Shown: positions 24,588 to 32,580 of the stretch, in pieces
How the letters are laid out: the number at the start of each line of letters is the position of its first letter
How positions within the stretch are numbered: position 1 is the stretch's first letter
Source: Skermanella rosea
GTDB taxonomy: Bacteria > Pseudomonadota > Alphaproteobacteria > Azospirillales > Azospirillaceae
Reading direction: 5' to 3'
Length of the DNA stretch: 64,000 nt
NCBI RefSeq assembly: GCF_016806835.2
Contig: NZ_CP086115.1
Span: 36,865 to 100,864 of the forward strand
Made by a program: the position numbers and the translations under genes
The notes under the pieces: generated by a model
The model's input: only the letters and a program-made list of their open reading frames with translations
What the model was told of the DNA's origin: nothing
Database searches by the model: none

Positions 24588-24608
24588 GTTGTCCTCATTT
24601 GTTTGTTG

Positions 24609-24749
24609 TTTGTATGAAATGTTATACAAATCCCGTATGACTCGTGCAACTAAAAAATGTAGGTTATGAAAGATATTTTTATTATTTGTAGTACAAACCT
24701 TGTTGCGCGTGTGAGAAATTTGTGTATCATTATTTGTTATGGATACAAA
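24609..24749. promoter_or_regulatory. Three TTTGTA...TACAAA operator-like dyads
   Basis: TTTGTAT-N8-ATACAAA (24609-24630), the tight palindrome TTTGTA-G-TACAAA (24685-24697) and TTTGT-tatggat-ACAAA (24733-24749, over the start codon of the + gene). They fill the divergent promoter region and are AT-rich. Most likely binding sites of the HTH protein encoded at 24739, i.e. autoregulation. Confidence 0.6.
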
Positions 24750-24942
24750 TTTATTTGACCCTGCTTCTTTTGGCCTTCGCGTAAAGGAAAAGGTCACCAA
24801 GGAAGGTGGCCTTAGACTTGCTGCCAAATCTTCCGGTGTGCAGTTCACCACGCTTTCCCGCGTCACAAGGGGCAAGCCACCATCGGTGGAGCATTATTTC
24901 CGACTGGTCAAGTGGCTCACCGGCAGAGCGCCAAAGCACTAA
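24739..24942 (+). CDS. Small HTH regulator, copy 1
   Basis: 67 residues: NLFDPASFGLRVKEKV, then GGLRLAAKSSGVQFTTLSRV as a helix-turn-helix, and VEHYFRLVKWLTG. It is paralogous to the protein at 27356 along its whole length (F-DP-SFG-RV...GG-R-AA...G...RG..P...HYFRL-KW-TG). Likely a repressor of the divergent operon starting at 24587, acting on the dyads at its own promoter. Confidence 0.75.
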   Translation: MDTNLFDPASFGLRVKEKVTKEGGLRLAAKSSGVQFTTLSRVTRGKPPSVEHYFRLVKWLTGRAPKH

Positions 24943-25133
24943 CCTTCCCTTTCCATGCTCAGTTCATAAACCTTCCTGATGCTGGACGGTGTGGGTATGT
25001 GGTCAAAGCGAGCATTTCCCCGCTTGTCCAAGCGAGAAGCGGGGGAAGCGGACGCGTTCCGCGCAGCGGATTGTCCACATATCCATGCCGCTAACTACTT
25101 TTTATTTTTCTAGCTTTCTTTCTTTAGGGCGAT

Positions 25134-25155
25134 GGGGCGAGCCGAAGCCCGCCCC
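25134..25155 (-). terminator. UUCG-loop hairpin terminator, identical copy
   Basis: Same 22 bases as 23444-23465, 8 bases beyond the parB stop on the minus strand. The A-rich sequence that follows gives no U tract, so it may act as an RNA stabiliser or need Rho. Confidence 0.55.
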
Positions 25156-25163
25156 ACACCCGC

Positions 25164-27074
25164 TCAAGCCGCTTCGTCCTGCTCGATCTCGTCCTCATCC
25201 CACCCGGTCGGCTCGGCATCGGCCAAGGGTTCCGCCGTTGCCGCATCGGGCAGGCGCAGGGGCTTCGGCAGCCACCGCTTGCCGCTGAGTTCCTTCTCTG
25301 CGGCTTTGACCAGTTCGCGCTTCTTCTTCGCGGAGTGGATGCCTTTGGCGCTGGACGACACCGCCTCACCGAGTGCGCCAAGGATTTGGTCCTTGGAGAT
25401 GCGGTCGAGGAACTCGGCATCGGCTTCCCAATAGTCGGCCATGTCGAGGCCAAGGGCTGCGTGAACCTGATGGCTGTTCGGGATGGCCGGGTTGCCCCGC
25501 TCCTGCACCACGTTGATCGAGGTGGCGACGAGGAAGGCCAGCAAGTCGAGCTTCGTGATCGTAGCGGCGCTCCGTACCCATTCCCACAGATCGTCGGGCT
25601 TGCCGGGGATGGTGTCGGCCCAGCGGTCGCGGATGTCGTTCCACTCCTGACCGGCCTTGCTGTCGGTCAGCTTATTCTGGCCGGGGAAGTGGCTGGTCAG
25701 GTGGATTTTCGCCGCTGCCTTTTCTGCCGTGCCTTCGCAGAATTCGCGCATCGCCAGCGTCCAGACCAGCGTGTCCAGCGCCACGGCGGGGTCGTTCGCC
25801 ATTGTGACGCGCATCGCCATCGTGCGGTGGGCGGTCAAATCTTCCAGCAGGGAGGCGGAGAACTCCGGTTTCTCCTTCTTGGCCGGGGTCGGCAGTTCCA
25901 GCGAGGCACTGGCTGTGCTTCCGGTGCTGACCGCCTTCGCATCGTCACGAGCGACCAGACCGCGAGTGATCGTGATGCCATCGTGATGATCGAGTGCGAT
26001 AACGGCCCCGGCGCGGCCCTTGTCAAACGCCGACCAGTCGGCACGATCAAGCTCTTGCAGGTTCTCGATAGCGTCCTCGGCTTCCTCGATCCGGCATTGC
26101 AACTCGTGCAAACCTTCATCGTCCTCGGACATTTCATCGTACTGGCCCTGTAGCTGCTCAAGCTCGGCAGTCAGGCGATCAAGCTCGGCCTGTTCCTCGG
26201 CGGTGTAGGGACGCTCCGGTGCGTTCAGTTCCTTGAGACCATGCTGGTACGGCCAGAAACTCTCGTTGTGTGTTTTAACCCATCCCCACCCTTCGGCACG
26301 GACTTCCTCGGCAAGCTGCGCCAGCCGCTCGTTGAACAGCCGATCTACCAGTGAGGTGTCGTCCAGATAGCTGCGGTCAGCTTCGGAAAACAGGTCGCGG
26401 GTGACGGTGCCGCCAGCGGCAAGATAGGCGTCCAGCCCGATCAGCTTGACACGGCGGTCACTCGCGGACAGCTTCGTGTGCGTCAGGCGCTGCCGGATTT
26501 CGTCAGCCCTGCGCTGCCAGCCTTCCGGCACGTCGAACCATGCCGCTTCCTGCTTTGTATGGTCGTCGGTCAGGGTAAAGGCCATCAACTGATCGATCTT
26601 CATGCCGTCCCGGCGGAATACTTCCATCAGCTTCGGACTGACCCGCGCCAGTTTCAGGCGCTGCTCGACCAGCTTCTCCGTCACGCCGAAACGTGCCGCA
26701 ATGTCGGCGGGCGACATGCCGCCATCGGCCAGCATCTTGAAGGCATCGAACTGGTCGGCGGGGTGCATCGCCACACGGACCACGTTCTCGGTAAGGCTCA
26801 GTTCGGCGGCTTCCTCGGCGCTGCGGATCAGGCAAGGCACCGGGAAATCCTTGGCGATCTTCTTCTCCTTGGCGAGCTTCTGGAGAGCGGTCAGGCGGCG
26901 GCCACCGGCCACGACCTCGTACTTGCCCTTCGCACCCTCGACCACGGTCAGGTTCTGGAGCAGTCCGTTCGCCTCGATGGACGCGGCCAAGTCGTCGATG
27001 GACTGCCCTCCGATCTTGCGAACATTGCGCGGCGAGTGGATCAGCTTGCTGAGAGGGATGGTAGAGATCGTCAT
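25164..27074 (-). CDS. parB: Large ParB/Spo0J-type partition protein
   Basis: 636 residues. The N-terminal ParB/Srx-like CTP-binding domain has LIHSPRNVRKIGGQSIDDLA, NGLLQNLTVV and the arginine motif VVAGGRRLTAL, followed by ELSLTENVVRVAMHPADQFD and a helix-turn-helix (MSPADIAARFGVTEKLVEQR). The rest is long and plasmid-specific, with a coiled coil (ELDRLTAELEQLQGQYDEMS) and an acidic tail. Size and layout match the ParB/RepB family of large plasmids and ICEs rather than the chromosomal form. A ParA-like gene lies nearby on the opposite strand. It may also be a gene silencer of KorB type. Confidence 0.88.
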   Translation of the reverse strand: MTISTIPLSKLIHSPRNVRKIGGQSIDDLAASIEANGLLQNLTVVEGAKGKYEVVAGGRRLTALQKLAKEKKIAKDFPVPCLIRSAEEAAELSLTENVVRVAMHPADQFDAFKMLADGGMSPADIAARFGVTEKLVEQRLKLARVSPKLMEVFRRDGMKIDQLMAFTLTDDHTKQEAAWFDVPEGWQRRADEIRQRLTHTKLSASDRRVKLIGLDAYLAAGGTVTRDLFSEADRSYLDDTSLVDRLFNERLAQLAEEVRAEGWGWVKTHNESFWPYQHGLKELNAPERPYTAEEQAELDRLTAELEQLQGQYDEMSEDDEGLHELQCRIEEAEDAIENLQELDRADWSAFDKGRAGAVIALDHHDGITITRGLVARDDAKAVSTGSTASASLELPTPAKKEKPEFSASLLEDLTAHRTMAMRVTMANDPAVALDTLVWTLAMREFCEGTAEKAAAKIHLTSHFPGQNKLTDSKAGQEWNDIRDRWADTIPGKPDDLWEWVRSAATITKLDLLAFLVATSINVVQERGNPAIPNSHQVHAALGLDMADYWEADAEFLDRISKDQILGALGEAVSSSAKGIHSAKKKRELVKAAEKELSGKRWLPKPLRLPDAATAEPLADAEPTGWDEDEIEQDEAA

Positions 27075-27150
27075 GGATCGTTCCTTTTGAAAAGTTAATT
27101 TTGATAGGCGAGTACCCCGTGTTTTTTCTCGGAAGTTTCGGTCTGTTCAC

Positions 27151-27295
27151 GGCGTTCTTGATAAGAGAAAGTATACCGTTCGCGTTTCGTTCGCGCAACA
27201 GCAGAACGCCATGAATATCAAGAAAAGCTGCTAATATTACTGCTTTTTTCACTCTCGACGCGAATCAATTTTTCTTTACCGTTTCGGGCGCGAAC
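27151..27295. promoter_or_regulatory. Repeat-dense divergent region between parB and HTH gene
   Basis: GTTCGCG at 27178 and 27189 (11 bases apart) and inverted CGCGAAT/CGCGAAC at 27259 and 27289; GGCGTTCT (27151-27158) / AGAACGCC (27203-27210); TTCTTGATA (27155-27163) / TATCAAGAA (27216-27224). A likely operator cluster or partition site for ParB and the HTH protein. Confidence 0.5.
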
Positions 27296-27355
27296 TTGAG
27301 GCTTGCAAGAGGTCAACGCTGCGCCTACTCTTGGAGAAGAAAATGGAGACTTGCT

Positions 27356-27568
27356 ATGGATGGCGAAAAGAAGGACGAATTCGACCCGGTTTCGTTCGGC
27401 AATCGTGTTGCCGAGTTCGTCCAGCTGCGGGGTGGCTACCGCGCTGCCGCACAGCAGACCGGCATCCATTCTTCGACGATCTTCCAGATCGCGCGCGGCC
27501 GCGAACCGAAGACGCGGCATTATTTCCGGCTGATGAAGTGGATTACCGGCAAGACTCCGCCACAGTAA
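27356..27568 (+). CDS. Small HTH regulator, copy 2
   Basis: 70 residues (DEFDPVSFGNRVAEFVQLRG; GYRAAAQQTGIHSSTIFQIA; HYFRLMKWITG), paralogous to 24739-24942. ATG 27356 follows GGAGAC; the frame extends upstream to 27296 without a better start. Divergent from parB across a repeat-dense region, so a regulator of the partition block is likely. Confidence 0.75.
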   Translation: MDGEKKDEFDPVSFGNRVAEFVQLRGGYRAAAQQTGIHSSTIFQIARGREPKTRHYFRLMKWITGKTPPQ

Positions 27569-27629
27569 CCCCCTGCCCTAACCCCTCCGAGTCCTAGACG
27601 AGTGAGTCGCAGAAGTGTCACGCTATGGC

Positions 27630-28055
27630 ATGGCAAAGGACGAAACCGGCATCCTGACCGACCTCCGCTCCGCCCTTCGCGGAGGCGCGTCGACGCGATC
27701 TCCGCTCTTCCAGTGGATGCTGCGCAACCACGACCGGCTGGCCGAGACGTTCGAGGAGAGCCGCCCGAACTGGACGCGCGTCACCGAGCTGCTGGTGAGC
27801 AAGGGCTTCTCGACGACCGACGGCAAGCCGCTCAACCCGCAATCGGTCCGGCAGATGTGGTGGCGAGTGCGGCAAAGGCATGCGGCTATTCAGGGGGAGA
27901 AGAGGCCCAGGAAGACTGCGATCTTCGAAAGCGACGCGCCCGTCAAGATGATCCCTGCGGAAGAGCCGGCGTCCGGAGATGTGGGGCTCTCGCCGCAGGA
28001 GGCGCTGGAGCGGGTCAAGGCCGAGATGCGGCAACGATCAGGCAGAAAGGTATGA
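27630..28055 (+). CDS. DNA-binding-like protein upstream of parA
   Basis: 141 residues. SPLFQWMLRNHDRLAETFEE and NWTRVTELLVSKGF...GKPLNPQSVRQMWWRVRQR look like a winged-helix or recombinase-type DNA reading head; the C-terminus is hydrophilic. Its stop overlaps the parA-like ATG (28052), so the two are co-translated, as is common for partition adaptor/regulator genes. A GTG at 27615 is an alternative start. Confidence 0.7.
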   Translation: MAKDETGILTDLRSALRGGASTRSPLFQWMLRNHDRLAETFEESRPNWTRVTELLVSKGFSTTDGKPLNPQSVRQMWWRVRQRHAAIQGEKRPRKTAIFESDAPVKMIPAEEPASGDVGLSPQEALERVKAEMRQRSGRKV

Positions 28056-28819
28056 CCATGGCAAAGGCGAACGGCAATGGACAGGACACCGCGCCTCCCC
28101 CGGTTCTGGCAGTCGGGCTGGGGCGGGGCGGGGGTGGCAAGAGCACGATGTTGGCCGAACTGGTGTGGCGGGCAAAGAACCGGGGCCGTTCCGTCATCGT
28201 CGCCGACGGCGACATGCGCAGCAAGACGCTCTCAACCCTCTTCCCGGACGCGATCACCCCGGAGAGCGAGGAACTGCCAGACATCAAGAAGTTTCTGACG
28301 ACGCTGCTGAATCGGATTGCCAAGGAGGGGCGCTCGGCAGTGCTCGATCTTGGGGGCGGCGATCGTGCGTTGCTGGAGTTCGGCAGAGACCTTCGACTGG
28401 TGGAATTCTGCGCCCGGCGCGGCATCGAGCCGGTTGCGCTGTACTGCCTTGGGCCGGAGCCGGAGGACCTGTCGCACGTCGTGACCATCCACGAAGGCGG
28501 TTACTTCAAGCCAGGCCGCATCCTGCTGATCATGAACGAAGGCATCATCCGTAGCGGGCAGAGCGTCGCCGGCGCCTTCGACCGCACGATGAACACGCCC
28601 AGCTTCGAGCGACTGGTGGCTGACGGAGCCAAGCCGATCCTTCTGACGCGCCTGGCCTGCATGGAATTGGCTCGTTCGGTCAGCGGCGGCTTTTACGCGG
28701 CTGCTTCCGGTGACACCGAAAACCCGCTCGATCCGGTCGAAGAATTTATGTGTGCCGACTGGCTCGACGATCTGGAAAAAAAGAGAGCCCAGGTCGGGGC
28801 TTCGGCTTGGCTTCCCTAG
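28052..28819 (+). CDS. parA: ParA-like P-loop ATPase
   Basis: 255 residues. The P loop GLGRGGGGKST (Lys30) has the deviant layout of ParA/MinD proteins but with Arg in place of the signature Lys; VIVADGDMRSKTLS follows as the switch region and SAVLDLGGGD as Walker B. ParA-type ATPases move DNA cargo on nucleoid-bound gradients; similar shorter ones occur in conjugation operons. Coupled to the upstream DNA-binding gene. Its end contains a GGGGC-UUCG-GCUU hairpin. Confidence 0.8.
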   Translation: MTMAKANGNGQDTAPPPVLAVGLGRGGGGKSTMLAELVWRAKNRGRSVIVADGDMRSKTLSTLFPDAITPESEELPDIKKFLTTLLNRIAKEGRSAVLDLGGGDRALLEFGRDLRLVEFCARRGIEPVALYCLGPEPEDLSHVVTIHEGGYFKPGRILLIMNEGIIRSGQSVAGAFDRTMNTPSFERLVADGAKPILLTRLACMELARSVSGGFYAAASGDTENPLDPVEEFMCADWLDDLEKKRAQVGASAWLP

Positions 28820-28913
28820 ACACAACTATTGCCAAGAACATTTTTCTTTGTCGCAACGAAATATTTACGTATGCTTTTTCCTGCAATTCGCAATCAAATG
28901 AACTCTCAAGGCG

Positions 28914-29123
28914 ATGGATTTTATGAAACTTGAAGAAACCACAGGAGCGCTTGGTATGTTTAGCGAGGTGAAGGATCTGGGCCGATACTTTACCTGCGAA
29001 GACTGCGAACGAGAGCTTCTCTCCGGGGATGATCAGCCCATCGAAATGGGCGCACACCTTTGCGAGAACGATTTCATGCTGGTGTGCTGCGACTGCTATA
29101 GGGAAAACACAGGAGAAGCTTGA
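28914..29123 (+). CDS. Small Cys-knuckle protein
   Basis: 69 residues with CEDCERELL and CENDFMLVCCDCYRE, spacing consistent with a zinc ribbon. Acidic. No family known to me; it stands alone after parA. Confidence 0.55.
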   Translation: MDFMKLEETTGALGMFSEVKDLGRYFTCEDCERELLSGDDQPIEMGAHLCENDFMLVCCDCYRENTGEA

Positions 29124-29141
29124 GATTGCCCCGCTGAGTCA

Positions 29142-29438
29142 ATGGTGGTGACCGCCCCCCTCGCCTTCCGTACCGCTCGTGGCCTCACGCAGATCGAGGC
29201 CGCCGCCCGTGTTCGAGTCAGCCCGAAGACGTGGCAGAATTGGGAAGCCAAGGAGCCGCCACCTATGGCCCAGCTCCTGCTTTCGACTTTGGAGGAGAAC
29301 GAAGCGCTATGCCGCACAGTGGTAAGCCAGTCCCTCGAACTGGAACGGCTGCGGAAGCGCCGGACCTCACACTCTTCCGCGAGCAGCTGCGAAAGGCCGG
29401 GATATCCTCCGACAAGCCCCTGCACACCGTCCTCATGA
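29142..29438 (+). CDS. Small HTH (XRE-like) protein
   Basis: 98 residues; FRTARGLTQIEAAARVRVSPKTWQNWEAK is a clear helix-turn-helix of the type found in small plasmid regulators. The gene overlaps the next by 130 bases in another frame, so its C-terminal third may be forced by the overlap. Start ATG 29142 has no strong ribosome site; moderate confidence. Confidence 0.55.
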   Translation: MVVTAPLAFRTARGLTQIEAAARVRVSPKTWQNWEAKEPPPMAQLLLSTLEENEALCRTVVSQSLELERLRKRRTSHSSASSCERPGYPPTSPCTPSS

Positions 29439-29878
29439 CGATCCATGAGACAGCCGCCACGGCTCAGGAAGCGGTGAAGGGCGGCGCCCGGGGTCTCACG
29501 CCCCAGGGCGAGGCGGAGCTCATCAGGCGCGTGACCGAGGCGGCAGCCGACAGCACCGAGCGGGAAGTCGAGCGGCTGGTGCGGCGGTTCGACTTCGGCC
29601 TGGTCGTCAAGGTCGCGGCGCTGCTGGTCGGCTTCACGCTGGCCGGGTTCGCCGGCGGCTACTTCCTCGGGCGCGAGGACGTCAAGGTGACGGAACGCCG
29701 GGTCGCCGCGGCCTTCGCCGACGGCCCCGGCCAGGCGAAGCAGTGGCTGGAGCTGATGGAGAGCAACGACATCCGCGCGGCGCTGGCGAAGTGCACCGGC
29801 GGCCAAGTCACGGTGACGGGTGGGCGGCGGGCCTGCTCGGTACCGCTCTGGCTGGATGGGGCGAGGGGGACTCCTTAG
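29309..29878 (+). CDS. Membrane-anchored plasmid protein
   Basis: 189 residues. An N-terminal helical part (LFREQLRKAGISSDKPLHTV; EAELIRRVTEAAADSTEREV) is followed by one membrane helix VVKVAALLVGFTLAGFAGGY and an outer domain with two Cys. ATG 29309 has a GGAGGAG site. Similar proteins accompany mobilisation genes on plasmids, but I cannot name a function. Confidence 0.7.
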   Translation: MPHSGKPVPRTGTAAEAPDLTLFREQLRKAGISSDKPLHTVLMTIHETAATAQEAVKGGARGLTPQGEAELIRRVTEAAADSTEREVERLVRRFDFGLVVKVAALLVGFTLAGFAGGYFLGREDVKVTERRVAAAFADGPGQAKQWLELMESNDIRAALAKCTGGQVTVTGGRRACSVPLWLDGARGTP

Positions 29879-29964
29879 CCATTCAGGATGAAACCTGCAG
29901 TAGTTCAAATTTTCTGCCACTCTGTTACCCTACGCATGTAACACGAAGCTAGCTCTGGGAAATC

Positions 29965-30519
29965 ATGAAGAAAACTTGGCAACTCACCTGGAACGAATTC
30001 AGAAGAATTGCGCGGAGGGCAACATATATGCCTAACCCACCATCAGAATTTGATATTTCTCTGGATCGAATCCGCTACGATACGAAGTTTCCCGTTCCAC
30101 AGGATAAGCGCCGTGAAGGCCGTTTCTGGTTTTGTGAGTACGATAACGCGATATCATCTCCAAATGAACGGCAGCGAGCCCCACGCAAGTACGGATTTAT
30201 TATCGTCACCAGCGACCCACGCAACGGGCCGGACGATATGTCACTACGTGTAGCCGAGTTCAGTCCCGGGCACTTGTTCGTCGCTAAGCAGTTCCGCAGG
30301 AAGGGATTTGCTGCCGAGCTCCTGCTAGCCGTGGCCCAACGCTTCGAAGAGGCAGATGCAGAGAAAGAAGTCTACTGGTTTGGCCAGGATTACAATGAGG
30401 AATCGTATGGTGCTCTGAAGAAGGCTTATCGGCTGGGAATAGACAGAGCAAAAGAAAGGAACATTCAGATCTCTGAAGAAGTTCAAAAAGATTATGACAC
30501 TCTAGATACATTAGAGTAG
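29965..30519 (+). CDS. GNAT-like acetyltransferase (tentative)
   Basis: 184 residues, AT-rich. LFVAKQFRRKGFAAELLLAV resembles the acetyl-CoA-binding motif A (V...RRKG.G..LL) of GNAT proteins, preceded by strands KYGFIIVTSDPR and MSLRVAEFSP. Composition differs from flanking genes, suggesting a separate acquisition. Substrate unknown; a toxin or modification role is possible but unproven. Confidence 0.55.
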   Translation: MKKTWQLTWNEFRRIARRATYMPNPPSEFDISLDRIRYDTKFPVPQDKRREGRFWFCEYDNAISSPNERQRAPRKYGFIIVTSDPRNGPDDMSLRVAEFSPGHLFVAKQFRRKGFAAELLLAVAQRFEEADAEKEVYWFGQDYNEESYGALKKAYRLGIDRAKERNIQISEEVQKDYDTLDTLE

Positions 30520-30592
30520 TTCATTCCCTGGAAGTCCATCACTCTATTCGCAGCTAAGAGCGAAGCAGGGTCTTGGACTTCCTATGGCTGCC

Positions 30593-30832
30593 CTAGCTCT
30601 TGTTTCTTTTGTCGCGGCCGCAACTGACCAGCCATTTCAACAACAGCACGGCGGCATCCGGCAGCGGCCGCGATCCGCTCATCCACGCCGACACGTTCGG
30701 CTGGAGCACGTTGGAGCGCGTCTTCTGATTGAGCAGAAGCCGGAACTCCTCATGCGTCATGCCGACCAGCCGCAGGATGCGACGGGCTCGGGCAGGGTCG
30801 AATGGACGGTATTTTTCGTTTCTCTTCGGCAT
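30593..30832 (-). CDS. Small HTH-like protein
   Basis: 79 residues: ARARRILRLVGMTHEEFRLL and QPNVSAWMSGSRPLPDAAVL form a Cro/XRE-like helix-turn-helix. Upstream lies a perfect palindrome TACGCA-AG-TGCGTA (30860-30873), a natural operator for it, next to the promoter of the GIY-YIG gene. Confidence 0.65.
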   Translation of the reverse strand: MPKRNEKYRPFDPARARRILRLVGMTHEEFRLLLNQKTRSNVLQPNVSAWMSGSRPLPDAAVLLLKWLVSCGRDKRNKS

Positions 30833-30859
30833 GGTTCCACCATATCGGCGGGAAATTCT

Positions 30860-30909
30860 TACGCAAGTGCGTATTTTCTGCTTGAGAGAAACAACCCAAA
30901 GGTTATGAT
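30860..30909 (+). promoter_or_regulatory. Palindrome and promoter before GIY-YIG gene
   Basis: TACGCA-AG-TGCGTA at 30860-30873, then TTGAGA (30882-30887), a 16-base spacer and TATGAT (30904-30909), a good sigma-70-type match 25 bases before the ATG at 30934. Confidence 0.6.
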
Positions 30910-30933
30910 GGCGCAGATTTTCACACTCGATTT

Positions 30934-31677
30934 ATGTTCATTTATAAAATCACAAACACGATCAACGGCAAGGTCTATATTGGCCTCACCACCAATTCCC
31001 TTAAGACGCGCTTCAAGCAGCACTGTGATGAGGCTCGGAAGGGTCGTTCCGGTCGCCCAATCTGCCAAGCAATTAAGAAGTATGGGCGATCAGCCTTCGC
31101 CATTGAGCAACTGGATACGGCGAAAGACCTTGAAGAGCTGAAGGCGCTTGAGCGCCATTACATCGCCGAGTACGACTCACTCGCGGAAAAGGGTAAAGGG
31201 TACAATCTCTCGCTTGGAGGCGAAGGCACGGCGGGGCTGAAACGTTCAGAAGCATTCAAGCAGCATCTGCGCGAAAGGCAGACAGGGGCCAAACACTCGC
31301 CCGAAGTCAGAAAACGTCTATCGGAAATCGCACTCATCCAGAAGGAGGAGCTGATTAAGCGCATGACTGACGGCACGCGCCGCGCGTGGGCTGACCCAGA
31401 GAAGCGTCAGCGCATGATAGAGCAGCGCCGTGGGCGCAAATGGACTGAGGAGCAGCGCGCGAAGAGTATCGCCGCACGTACTGCCAAGAAACGAGGCCCA
31501 ACCGCTCACACTCGCAAGATGGCGGAAATCATGGCTGTGATGTGCGGACCATTGCACAGGACCAAGCTGGTTCGACGCGGCAAGAAAGAGCGATGCTACT
31601 ACTGTGAAAAGCGTGCCGAAGCGGCATACAGGGCTCGCAAACGTATCAGAGCGACTCTGCAACAAGCTTCAACGTAG
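30934..31677 (+). CDS. GIY-YIG homing endonuclease
   Basis: 247 residues. MFIYKITNTINGKVYIGLTT is the GIY-YIG core start, with TRFKQHCDEA and the catalytic ALERHYIAEYDSL; the rest holds repeats of NUMOD3 type (KHSPEVRKRLSE; KWTEEQRAKSIA) that bind DNA, and a terminal Cys pair CYYCEK. A free-standing homing enzyme with its own promoter. The sequence just downstream keeps a coding-like fragment (31690-31840) that could be the 3' part of a gene it invaded. Confidence 0.88.
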   Translation: MFIYKITNTINGKVYIGLTTNSLKTRFKQHCDEARKGRSGRPICQAIKKYGRSAFAIEQLDTAKDLEELKALERHYIAEYDSLAEKGKGYNLSLGGEGTAGLKRSEAFKQHLRERQTGAKHSPEVRKRLSEIALIQKEELIKRMTDGTRRAWADPEKRQRMIEQRRGRKWTEEQRAKSIAARTAKKRGPTAHTRKMAEIMAVMCGPLHRTKLVRRGKKERCYYCEKRAEAAYRARKRIRATLQQAST

Positions 31678-31689
31678 TCCCCTGCCCTT

Positions 31690-31840
31690 CTCCTGCGCCC
31701 GCGCGTTCCTGGTCCGCACCCGGCTAGAGGATCTCGACGTCGAGGCCCTCGCCCTGCACCTGGAGGAAGCCGCCGCGCGAATAGAGCAACTTGAAGCCCA
31801 GCTCTGCGCTCGGCCGTCGCGGCAGCTCTGGGTGCATTGA
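31690..31840 (+). pseudogene. Coding-like 3' fragment after GIY-YIG gene
   Basis: The reading FLVRTRLEDLDVEALALHLE then RIEQLEAQLCARPSRQLWVH ends at 31840 and looks like a GC-rich coiled-coil protein tail, but has no plausible start of its own. Possibly the remnant of a gene split by the endonuclease insertion. Confidence 0.3.
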
Positions 31841-31848
31841 AGCTGAGT

Positions 31849-32580
31849 TCATGGCTCGGCTTTCTTGAACCGCATGTCTTCCGGACGGACATCCTTCAGT
31901 TCGGCGAACGGGTGGCCGTTCCAGTCCGCCCACAGCTTCTGCAGCTTGGCGGTGAACTCGGCGGCATGCGGATACTGGGATGCGGTACTCCCGAAAATGT
32001 CGATGATCGGGAAGATCTTCGTCGGGATACCGGCATTGATCTGATGGTGCTCCGACACGATCAGAGCCCGGCAGTTATGCGGATAGCGTGGCTCGCCGTT
32101 CTCCTTTTTCTTCAAAAACATCTGGGCGACCTTGTGCGAGATGTCGTACGGATCGAGCGTCGCAGCGCCCTCGTTCAGGATGACCAGGATGCCGGCGGCG
32201 TCCGGTATGCCGAAGATCTCCTTGGTGTCACGGGTTTGCTTGTCGGCGGACGAGAAGATGTTATCCAGGGCGTTGGTGAGCTTGTAGTGCAGCTCCCTGT
32301 TCAGCGCCTCCCCGTCGGGTTGCCCGGCGAAGACCTGCTGCACCGACACCTTGCCGCCCACGATGATCCCGCGCTCCTCGCAGAGCTTGCGCATGAACTC
32401 GTCGATCTTGTAGGCCGGATCGTCCTCGAGGGTCTTCTGCTCCACGATGATCGAGCGGCCGAGGAAGAGATAGTCGGCCCGGCGCTTGCCCTGCACATCC
32501 CGGCCGTCGAGCAGCTGGTCGATGCTTTCATAGGTGGTCAGGGACTGGAGGAATGCTTCAAATCGCTGTCGCAGGGACAT
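31849..32580 (-). CDS. PD-(D/E)xK-like nuclease candidate beside recombinase
   Basis: 243 residues, no named family. ADYLFLGRSIIVEQKTLEDD has the D...(hydrophobic)ExK layout of PD-(D/E)xK nucleases; ILVILNEGAATLDPYDISHK and CRALIVSEHHQ follow. ATG 32580 is preferred (AGAGAG about 11 bases upstream); GTG 32592 is possible. It begins inside the last 23 bases of the serine recombinase gene, so the two are co-expressed. Confidence 0.65.
   Translation of the reverse strand: MSLRQRFEAFLQSLTTYESIDQLLDGRDVQGKRRADYLFLGRSIIVEQKTLEDDPAYKIDEFMRKLCEERGIIVGGKVSVQQVFAGQPDGEALNRELHYKLTNALDNIFSSADKQTRDTKEIFGIPDAAGILVILNEGAATLDPYDISHKVAQMFLKKKENGEPRYPHNCRALIVSEHHQINAGIPTKIFPIIDIFGSTASQYPHAAEFTAKLQKLWADWNGHPFAELKDVRPEDMRFKKAEP

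Noticed and set aside
25021..25080. Replication origin with DnaA boxes
   Set aside because: TTGTCCACA at 25071 is one base off a DnaA box, but there is only one, with no iterons and no rep gene nearby.
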